Shown here: piece after piece, positions 7,233-12,924 of the stretch
Layout: each line of letters opens with the position of its first letter
How positions within the stretch are numbered: position 1 is the stretch's first letter
Assembly: GCA_002343455.1 (NCBI GenBank)
Contig: DDSR01000163.1
Coordinates: forward strand, 1 to 12,924
Length of the DNA stretch: 12,924 nt
Direction: 5' to 3'
Source of the DNA: Deltaproteobacteria bacterium UBA2385
Lineage (GTDB): Bacteria > Myxococcota_A > UBA796 > UBA2385
Notes under the pieces: model-generated
What the model saw: only the letters and a program-made list of their open reading frames with translations
Databases searched by the model: none
What the model was told of the DNA's origin: nothing
Position numbers and translations under genes: made by a program

Positions 7233-8878
7233 GCCTGCTCCTCTCCCTCCTGCTGTGGACTGTGCCCGCCGACGCGGGCGCCCTGGTCGCCGGGGGGGCC
7301 GTCTCCAGCGATCACCCCCTCGCCAGCCGTGCCGGCGCCTCGATCCTCGCGCAGGGCGGCAACGCGGTCGACGCGGCGGTCGCGACGGCGCTGGCCGCGG
7401 GGGTGGTGCAGCCCTCGGCCAGCGGGCTGGGCGGCGGAGGCTTCGCCCTGGTGGTCGACCCGCAGGGCGCCCCGCAGATCTTCGACTTTCGCGAGGTGGC
7501 GCCCGCCGGGGCGAGCCGGGGGATGTTCGCCGGGGGCGAGGACGCGCCCAGCAGCCGGATCGGAGGCCTGGCCGTGGCGGTCCCCTCCGAGGGCATCGGC
7601 CTGCACACCCTGCACAGCGCCGGCGGCCGCCTGCCCTGGGCGCAGGTGGTGCGGCCCGCGCTGACCCTGGCCCGCCGAGGCTTCCCGGTCGGCGCCCACC
7701 TCGCCGCCTCCCTGGTCCAGGCCGAGAGCGCCGGCCCGGCCCTGGTCCTGGCCCTCTTCCGCGGGGTCAGCGGCCTCCCCGCGGCCGGCCAGCGGGTCAG
7801 TCGCCCCAGCCTCGCCCGCGCGCTGGCCGCCTTTCAGCGCCAGGGCGAGGCGCTGTTCCGCGAGGGCTGGGTGGCCCAGGACATGGTCCAGGCCGTCGCG
7901 GACAGCGGCGGCCTGCTGAGCGCGGGGGATCTGCGCGACTACAGCGTGCGCCAGCGCCCCCCGCTGCAGGGCCGGTACCGGGGCTGGGAGGTCACGGCCA
8001 TGCCGCCGCCCTCCTCGGGCGGGGCGGTCCTGCTGCAGGTGCTGGGCGTGCTGGAGAGCTGGGATCTCGCCGCGATGGAGCGAGGCTCGGCCGAGCACTG
8101 GCACCTGCTGGCCGAGGCCTTCAAGCACGCCTATGCCGATCGGGCCCGCACCATGGGCGACCCCGACCGGGTCCAGGTGCCCTTGCGGGCCTTGCTGGGC
8201 CAGCCGCGGCGGGCGGCCATCGTGGCGGCGATCCTGCCGGATCGTACGCTGCCATCCGAGGCCTACGGGATGCCGGTCGACCCCGGCCAGGACGAGGGGA
8301 CCCAGCACATCTCGGTCCTCGACGCCCAGGGGCAGGCCGTCGCACTGACCACCACGGTCAACACCGGCTTCGGCAGCCGGGTCGTGGCGCCCCGCAGCGG
8401 CATCGTCCTCAACAACCAGATGGACGACTTCGTCGCGCGCCCGGGCGAGCCCAACGCCTACGGCCTGCTCGGCAGCGAGGCCAACGCCGTGGCTCCGGGA
8501 GCGCGGCCGCTCTCCAGCATGAGCCCGACCGTGCTCGAGCACCCCGACGGCCGCCGCATCGTGATCGGGGCCAGCGGCGGGCCGACGATCATCTCCGCCA
8601 CGCTGCAAGCCATCGTCGACCTCGTCGACTTCGGCTTCAGCCCGCAGCAGGCGCTGGAGGCCCCGCGGATGCACCACCAGTGGATGCCGGACACCCTCTT
8701 CGTCGAGCCCTCGGTGCCCGAAGAGGTGCGCGAGGGGCTGCGGGCTCGGGGCCACTCGGTGAAGGAGGCGCGGGCCTTCTCGGCCGTGCAGGTGGTGGTC
8801 GGCGGGGAGGGCCGGGGCTTCGCGGGCGCTGCCGATCCGCGCAAGGGCGGAGCCAGCGTTCGCCCCGAGGAGCTCTGA
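7229..8878 (+). CDS. ggt: Gamma-glutamyltransferase (glutathione hydrolase) precursor
   Basis: A 549-residue N-terminal-nucleophile hydrolase that cleaves and transfers the gamma-glutamyl group of glutathione and related compounds, normally in the periplasm. It should self-cleave before T358, giving a large and a small subunit. All key residues line up with E. coli GGT at a constant offset of 33 over the small subunit: nucleophile T358 (T391), D400 in NNQMDDF (D433), S429/S430 in PLSSMSP (S462/S463), and the oxyanion-hole G450/G451 (G483/G484). R88 in FDFREVAP matches the substrate-carboxylate-binding Arg. The lid loop (PGEPNAYGLLGS, Y411) is present, as in Gram-negative GGTs. The residue after the nucleophile is Gln (TQHIS) where E. 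coli has Thr. The leader is short and uncharged (MSLLLSLLLWTVPADA, possible cleavage after A16). The gene shares an ATGA overlap with the membrane protein gene before it and ends the probable operon. Confidence 0.96.
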   Translation: MSLLLSLLLWTVPADAGALVAGGAVSSDHPLASRAGASILAQGGNAVDAAVATALAAGVVQPSASGLGGGGFALVVDPQGAPQIFDFREVAPAGASRGMFAGGEDAPSSRIGGLAVAVPSEGIGLHTLHSAGGRLPWAQVVRPALTLARRGFPVGAHLAASLVQAESAGPALVLALFRGVSGLPAAGQRVSRPSLARALAAFQRQGEALFREGWVAQDMVQAVADSGGLLSAGDLRDYSVRQRPPLQGRYRGWEVTAMPPPSSGGAVLLQVLGVLESWDLAAMERGSAEHWHLLAEAFKHAYADRARTMGDPDRVQVPLRALLGQPRRAAIVAAILPDRTLPSEAYGMPVDPGQDEGTQHISVLDAQGQAVALTTTVNTGFGSRVVAPRSGIVLNNQMDDFVARPGEPNAYGLLGSEANAVAPGARPLSSMSPTVLEHPDGRRIVIGASGGPTIISATLQAIVDLVDFGFSPQQALEAPRMHHQWMPDTLFVEPSVPEEVREGLRARGHSVKEARAFSAVQVVVGGEGRGFAGAADPRKGGASVRPEEL

Positions 8879-9050
8879 GCCGGGCGCACCCCGAAGGGAC
8901 CGTGATAGGCGGCGCGGCCCGAGCGGCGATGCGAACCTCGGGGACCGAGCGAGGCCAGGCTTCGATGTCCACACAGGTGCAGAGGTCCTTCATGGCGCCG
9001 ACGAGCCCTCCCGATGACGAGACCGTGGCGACCAGCCCGCGGCGGGGGGA
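8879..9050. other. Intergenic region before the LtaS-like gene, possible tiny upstream ORF
   Basis: These 172 bases lie between the GGT stop and the LtaS-like gene. A small inverted repeat, CTCGG-gga-CCGAG (8937-8949), has no T-run and is not a convincing terminator. A 29-codon frame (ATG 8965 to TGA 9054) ends in a TTGA overlap with the TTG at 9051. It has GC-rich third positions but only a weak ribosome binding site and no recognisable product (MSTQVQRSF... ending SPRRGD). No clear promoter pair is visible. A promoter is nevertheless expected here because of the gap size. Confidence 0.35.
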
Positions 9051-11423
9051 TTGAGCGAGGTGGACCGAGCGCTCCTCTCCCGGGTGCTCTTGCGTCTGGT
9101 GCCGCGGCCGCGCGACATCGGCGAGGCCTCGGTCGGGGCCATCGTCGGCCTGCTCGTGCTCGTGGGCACCCGCCTGGCCATCGCCCGGGCGACCCTGCCG
9201 ACCGCGACGGCGCTGGACTGCTGGCGCACCCAGTACAGCGAGCTCGAGACCTGGACGATGGTGGCGCTCGTGGCGGGGCTGATCCTGCGCTGGGCGGGCG
9301 ACGGCCGGCTCCGAGGCGCCCTGCGGCTGGTCTACCACCTCTTCATCGCCGCCCTGCTCTGCCTCTCCCTGATGGAGCTGGTCTTCTTCCACGTCACCGG
9401 CTCGCGCGCCGACTTCGACGTGCTGGCCTACTTCCTCCACGAGACGCGGCAGGTGATGCCCGTCTTCCTGTCGGAGCTGAAGGCCTGGCATGTCGGCGCG
9501 CTGCTGGCCGCCATCGTCGTCTCGCTCGCCCCGCTACGGGTGCGCCTCTCCCGACCGGGCCGCCCCGCCTGGGGCCTGCTGTTCGCGCTGGGCCTGGTGC
9601 TGCCGACCGTCGTGCTGGAGGCCGGAGGCCGGGAGCGCCCCGAGCGCAGCCTGCGCGAGCTTCAGCCCGCCTTCATCGAGAGCCTCTGGTTCGACGGGAT
9701 CGAGCGCATCGGGGACGCCACCATCGCGCCGCCGCCGGGCGCGCTCGACAAGCTGGTCGTGGAGCGCAGCTCGGACCAGCCTCCGCCGAACATCGTGCTG
9801 ATCCTGCTGGAGAGCATCGGCACCCGCAACACGACCCTGGGGGACCCGACCCTGCCGACGACCCCGAACCTCGCCGCCCTGGCCGAGCGGGGCCTGCTGG
9901 TGCAAGACGCCTGGGCGGTCGTGCCGCACACCTCCAAGGCGCTGGTCGCGACCCTCTGCGGCACCTGGCCCAAGCTGGTCTCGGACATCCGCGAGGCTCA
10001 GCTCGGCGGGCTGACCAACCGCTGCCTGCCCGAGCTGCTGGGGACCCTGGGCTACCGGACCGCCTTCTTCCAGACGGCGCGGGAGAGCTTCGAGTACCGG
10101 ACCGAGCTGACCCACCGCATGGGCTTCGACTTCTTCCGGGCCCGCGACCAGGTCCGCCGCTCGGGCTTCGACAAGGTCAACTACTTCGGCATCGAGGACC
10201 GGGCGATGATCGAGCCGGGGCTGAAGTGGACCGACGCCGGGGGCGACCAGCCCTTCTTCGCGACCTACCTGACGCTGACCTCGCACCACGACTACGGGGT
10301 GCCGGCGGACTTCGCCACGATCGACTTCCCGGGCGTGGACGAGCGCCGCGCGGAGCACCTCAACGCCGTCCGCTACGTCGACCAGTTCGTCGCGGAGCTG
10401 ATCGCCGCCTACGAAGAGGCCGGGCACGGCGACGACACCCTCTTCATCATCCTGGGCGACCACGGCGAGGCCTTCGGCGAGCATGGCCGCAGCCAGCACG
10501 ACCTGGTCATCTGGGAGGAGGGCCTGCGCATCCCGATGGTGCTGTACGGGCCGGGAGTCCTGGGGGAGCGCAGCGGGGTGATCGAGGGGCCTCGCCAGCA
10601 GATCGACCTGCTCCCGACGGTCATCGAGCTGGCTGGCGCGCGCATCACGCAGGGCCAGCCGCTGGGCCTCAGCCTGCTCGGCCCCGTGTCCGAGGAGCGC
10701 GAGATCCTGCACTCCTGCTGGCGCAGCCACCGCTGCCTGGCCTCCCGCAGCGGCGATCGAAAGTTCATCGACCACTATCGGCAGCGGCCTGCCCAGCTCT
10801 TCGACCTCGCCACAGACCCGGAGGAGCGGGTGGATCTCGCCGCCGAGGCCGACGCCGAGGAGATCGCGGCGCTCCGCAGCCGGCTGCGCACCTGGCGGGC
10901 CGAGGTCAACGGCCTCTACGAGGCCGGCCACGAGCAGGCCCTGGCCGAGCGCCAGTGGCCGGACACGAGCTCGCCAGCGATCGCGAGCTGGATGGGCAAG
11001 ATCGATCTGATCGGCTGCGACCCCGTGCGCGCCGAGGTCAGCCCGGGGGAGGCCGCCTGGTTCCGCTGCCGCTGGCGCGCCAACGAGCCGCTGACGGTGG
11101 CCTGGCGGCTGGAGGCCCGCCTGGAAGGAGGCTTCGCCCCGCAGAACAAGGAGATCACGCCCTTTGACGGGCTGCTGCCCACCTTCACCTGGCCCGCCGG
11201 CTGGATCGTCGAGGACGAGTTCCTCTTCCACGTACCCGCCACCGCCCGGCCCGGCCCGGCCCGGCTCTCGCTGGGTTGGGGGCGTTACGGCGCGGGACCC
11301 GTCCCGGTGGACGGAGGCGGCGAGCGGGTCCCGGCCACCGACTTCGAGATTCGTCAGCGCGATGGCTACCGAGGCGCCTCGGTCACCGACCGCCACGAGC
11401 AGGACGACGACGTTCCACGGTGA
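9051..11423 (+). CDS. LtaS-like membrane sulfatase/phosphoglycerol transferase with extra C-terminal domain
   Basis: A protein of about 790 residues. The N-terminus has five spans (about 26-45, 67-81, 93-115, 146-162 and 174-192), the layout of LtaS/OpgB-type enzymes. The periplasmic alkaline-phosphatase-superfamily domain (about 245-600) shows the metal-binding E254 (NIVLILLESIG), the nucleophile T294 in HTSKALVATLCG, D470/H471 in ILGDHGEAFGEHG, and H483 in SQHD. These enzymes move phosphoglycerol or phosphoethanolamine from a phospholipid to an envelope glycan or lipid. Nucleophile Thr rather than Cys argues against a classical formylglycine sulfatase. A helical linker follows, then a beta-rich C-terminal domain (about 651-767) not found in standard LtaS. 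The start is TTG 9051 or GTG 9060; the run GGGGGGA (9044-9050) is better spaced for GTG 9060. In a Gram-negative cell the acceptor is more likely a glucan, lipopolysaccharide or other glycan than teichoic acid. Confidence 0.9.
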   Translation: MSEVDRALLSRVLLRLVPRPRDIGEASVGAIVGLLVLVGTRLAIARATLPTATALDCWRTQYSELETWTMVALVAGLILRWAGDGRLRGALRLVYHLFIAALLCLSLMELVFFHVTGSRADFDVLAYFLHETRQVMPVFLSELKAWHVGALLAAIVVSLAPLRVRLSRPGRPAWGLLFALGLVLPTVVLEAGGRERPERSLRELQPAFIESLWFDGIERIGDATIAPPPGALDKLVVERSSDQPPPNIVLILLESIGTRNTTLGDPTLPTTPNLAALAERGLLVQDAWAVVPHTSKALVATLCGTWPKLVSDIREAQLGGLTNRCLPELLGTLGYRTAFFQTARESFEYRTELTHRMGFDFFRARDQVRRSGFDKVNYFGIEDRAMIEPGLKWTDAGGDQPFFATYLTLTSHHDYGVPADFATIDFPGVDERRAEHLNAVRYVDQFVAELIAAYEEAGHGDDTLFIILGDHGEAFGEHGRSQHDLVIWEEGLRIPMVLYGPGVLGERSGVIEGPRQQIDLLPTVIELAGARITQGQPLGLSLLGPVSEEREILHSCWRSHRCLASRSGDRKFIDHYRQRPAQLFDLATDPEERVDLAAEADAEEIAALRSRLRTWRAEVNGLYEAGHEQALAERQWPDTSSPAIASWMGKIDLIGCDPVRAEVSPGEAAWFRCRWRANEPLTVAWRLEARLEGGFAPQNKEITPFDGLLPTFTWPAGWIVEDEFLFHVPATARPGPARLSLGWGRYGAGPVPVDGGGERVPATDFEIRQRDGYRGASVTDRHEQDDDVPR

Positions 11424-11458
11424 GCTGAGGCGCCACGGCTGCGGGGACGGGAGGTACG

Positions 11459-12688
11459 ATGAGCACAGCGACCGCGACCTGGGATCCAGTGACCACCCGG
11501 GCCCTGCCCTCGACCGAGGTCACCCACCTGCACCTGCTGCGGCACGGCGCCGTCGACACCGGCGGGGTCCGGCTGGCCTACGGACACAGCGATCTGCCCC
11601 TGGCCCCCGCGGGTCGGGCGGCGATGCGGGCCCTGGGCGAGCTGGTCTGCGCCCGCCTGCCGCGCCCCGATGTCATCCTCAGCAGCGATCTGCGCCGCTG
11701 CGCCGAGCTGGCCCGCGTCCTGGGCCAGCAGCTCGATCTGCCGGTGCAGCTGCACCCCGAGCTGCGTGAACAGTTCATGGGCCGCTGGGAGGGCCGCTCC
11801 TGGCAGGAGCTGACCGCCGAGGACGAGCCCGCCGTGCAGGCCCTCTGGGCCGACTACCTGCACGCCTGCCCGCCGGGGGGCGAGAGCCTCGCCGACATGG
11901 CCCGCCGGGTCGAGGCCTTCTGGGCGCTCCATGAGCCGCGGCTGCGCGGCCTGCGTGTGCTGGTGGTCACCCATATCGGCCCGATCCGGGTCTTCTGCTG
12001 CCGGGCCCTGGGCCTCGGCCTGGACCAGGCCCTGCGCTTCGCCCCCGCGCCAGGCAGCCACACCTGGCTGCTGCAAGCCCAGGCCGGCTTCGTCATGCAG
12101 GCTTTGGGCGAAGTGCCTCCCCCCCAGGTGTTGCCTGGCTCCCTGCGCCGACTGGCCCTCTCCGGCAGCGCGGGCACCGGCAAGTCCACCCTGGCCCGCA
12201 GCCTCGCCGAGCGCCTGGGCCTTCCCTACATCCCCGAGGGCATGCGGGCGCGGCTGGAGGCGGGCTTCGATCCGCACGCCATGCCCCTTCCCGAGCTGAT
12301 GGAGGACCTCTGGCAGGAGCAGGTCCGGCTGGAGGAGCGAGCCCTGGCCAGCCACGGCGGCTTCGTCGCCGACCGCAGCCCCTGCGACTTCATGGCCTTC
12401 TGGTTGCACTACGGCCTGCTCTCCGAGGAGGGCCGGGGCGAGCGCCTGATGAGCGAGGCCCGCCAGCGCGCCGCCTCGCTCGACGCGGTGGTCCTGCTGC
12501 CCTTCGGCGGCATCCCCCTCCTCTCCGACGGGGTGCGCGACCCCGAACCCTGGCGGCAGCGGCGTTTCCAGGCCACCGTCGAGGGCGTCCTGGGCCGCGA
12601 GCTGGCCCCGGAGCGGCTGTGGCGGATGCCGGCGATCGGGCCGCTGGAGGAGCGGGTGGACTGGGTGCTGCGGCGGGCGGGGGGCTGA
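11459..12688 (+). CDS. Histidine phosphatase fused to P-loop AAA_28/NadR-like kinase domain
   Basis: A 409-residue cytoplasmic two-domain protein. Residues about 20-205 form a histidine phosphatase (phosphoglycerate mutase-like, CobC-type): the phospho-accepting H29 in LLRHG, SSDLRRC for phosphate binding, acid E104 in LREQFMGRWEG, and the second catalytic H172 in VVTHIGPIR. Residues about 225-409 form a P-loop domain with Walker A GSAGTGKST (236-244, K242), then PEGMRARLEAG and DRSPCDFMAFW. These match the AAA_28 group, which includes the ribosylnicotinamide kinase part of NadR. Both active sites look intact. Such a fusion could phosphorylate and dephosphorylate one metabolite, or run successive steps of a cofactor or nucleotide pathway; the substrate cannot be read from sequence. 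A CobC-CobU fusion is less likely because the P-loop lacks the CobU pattern. The Shine-Dalgarno GGGAGG (11449-11454) precedes ATG 11459. The LtaS-like gene ends 35 nt upstream, so co-transcription is likely. Confidence 0.9.
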   Translation: MSTATATWDPVTTRALPSTEVTHLHLLRHGAVDTGGVRLAYGHSDLPLAPAGRAAMRALGELVCARLPRPDVILSSDLRRCAELARVLGQQLDLPVQLHPELREQFMGRWEGRSWQELTAEDEPAVQALWADYLHACPPGGESLADMARRVEAFWALHEPRLRGLRVLVVTHIGPIRVFCCRALGLGLDQALRFAPAPGSHTWLLQAQAGFVMQALGEVPPPQVLPGSLRRLALSGSAGTGKSTLARSLAERLGLPYIPEGMRARLEAGFDPHAMPLPELMEDLWQEQVRLEERALASHGGFVADRSPCDFMAFWLHYGLLSEEGRGERLMSEARQRAASLDAVVLLPFGGIPLLSDGVRDPEPWRQRRFQATVEGVLGRELAPERLWRMPAIGPLEERVDWVLRRAGG

Positions 12689-12723
12689 CCCTGCGCGTCG
12701 CAGAAGGTTCACCGGAAGGGCGC

Positions 12724-12752
12724 TTGTGGTGCCCCGGTCCCTCCGGTACCGT
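12724..12752 (+). promoter_or_regulatory. Possible promoter of the lipoprotein gene
   Basis: TTGTGG (12724-12729), a 17-nt spacer and TACCGT (12747-12752) form a weak sigma-70-like pair with three of six matches in each box. The -10-like box ends 7 nt before ATG 12760, and there is no Shine-Dalgarno, so transcription would begin at or next to the start codon. The box closely resembles the TATCGT that precedes ATG 4138 on the other strand. Confidence 0.35.
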
Positions 12753-12759
12753 GGTGCCC

Positions 12760-12924
12760 ATGAGGTGCCCCGTGCCGCGACCCCCCGCCCTGCTCTCCTT
12801 CTTGCTGCTGACGGGCTGCGGACTGGACACCATCCTGGCCTACCCGGTCGGACAGGACGACAGCGGCGAGGCCGACACCGGCCCCTCCGATGGGGGAGCG
12901 GGCGACGGGGGCGAGCCTGACGGG
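12760..12924 (+). CDS. Lipoprotein with Asp/Gly-rich linker, 3' end cut by window
   Basis: The first 55 codons of a gene that runs off the right edge. The N-terminus has a positively charged n-region (MRCPVPR), a hydrophobic stretch (ALLSFLLLTG) and a lipobox L17-T18-G19-C20, so signal peptidase II should cut before C20 and a lipid be attached there. After the lipobox comes a disordered acidic linker rich in Asp, Gly, Thr and Ser (DDSGEADTGPSDGG...). Linkers of this kind are common in surface lipoproteins of Myxococcota and related lineages. The functional domain lies outside the window, so no function can be given. An overlapping frame starting at 12726 gives an Arg-rich product with no signal and is judged a shadow. 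The 71-nt gap before it holds a small hairpin and a possible promoter, so it is probably a separate transcript from the phosphatase-kinase gene. Confidence 0.8.
   Translation, partial: MRCPVPRPPALLSFLLLTGCGLDTILAYPVGQDDSGEADTGPSDGGAGDGGEPDG

Noticed and set aside
7132..9054. 640-residue plus frame overlapping GGT in another frame
   Set aside because: The product is Arg/Gly/Pro-rich and overlaps the unmistakable GGT. Only its last 29 codons lie outside GGT; these are noted separately as a weak small ORF.
11249..11267. Tandem ggccc-type 5-base repeats inside the LtaS-like gene
   Set aside because: They encode an ordinary ARPGPAR segment and are readily explained by GC-rich Pro/Ala codons. There is no sign of a regulatory or phase-variable repeat.
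9534..11396. 620-residue minus frame antisense to the LtaS-like gene, and a 717-residue plus frame overlapping it
   Set aside because: Both lack domains and are Arg/Gly/Ala/Gln-rich. The 790-residue frame contains all the metal and nucleophile residues of its family.
11459..12688. Interpretation as a cobalamin CobC-CobU fusion
   Set aside because: The P-loop GSAGTGKST and the PEGMR and DRSPCD segments fit AAA_28/NadR better than the CobU pattern, and no other cobalamin gene is in the window.
12691..12703. Small hairpin CTGCG-CGT-CGCAG just after the phosphatase-kinase stop, considered as a terminator
   Set aside because: The stem is only five pairs and no T-run follows, so it is not a convincing intrinsic terminator.
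11366..12712. 448-residue minus frame opposite the phosphatase-kinase gene
   Set aside because: It has no recognisable motif. The sense frame carries two complete catalytic signatures.

Overview
The window is very GC-rich (roughly 70% or more by eye, with almost every third codon position G or C) and gene-dense. It carries nine protein genes and no RNA gene, insertion sequence or CRISPR array that I can see. The base composition, the lipoprotein with an Asp/Gly/Thr-rich linker at the right edge, and the mix of envelope proteins suggest a Gram-negative lineage of the Myxococcota/former Deltaproteobacteria type, probably a metagenome-style genome. That placement is inference; no marker gene is present to confirm it.

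Left block (minus strand, 4138 down to 71): a flippase-like integral membrane protein of the LPG-synthase-TM (UPF0104) family, then an unrecognised exported protein with a C-terminal membrane anchor, then a multi-spanning GT-C-type putative glycosyltransferase. All three face or sit in the membrane, so they may act together on a cell-surface glycoconjugate, but none has a recognisable substrate.

Middle block (plus strand, 4264 to 8878): an adenosine-kinase-like PfkB kinase, a fumarylacetoacetate hydrolase (FAH) family enzyme, a polytopic membrane protein that may be a divergent ion-transporter-superfamily member, and a gamma-glutamyltransferase with an intact catalytic set. Spacings of 23 nt, 3 nt and a 4-nt ATGA overlap make this a likely operon.

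Right block (plus strand, 9051 to 12924): after a 172-nt gap come a five-span LtaS-like phosphotransferase/sulfatase with an extra C-terminal beta-rich domain and, 35 nt later, a fusion of a histidine phosphatase to a P-loop AAA_28/NadR-like kinase. A new transcript probably starts just before the lipoprotein gene, which runs off the right edge.

The most unusual item is the phosphatase-kinase fusion, which has the opposite domain order to the eukaryotic PFK-2/FBPase-2 bifunctional enzyme. I found no convincing evidence for a complete new multi-gene system. The many long overlapping reading frames on the other strand and frames are composition artefacts.
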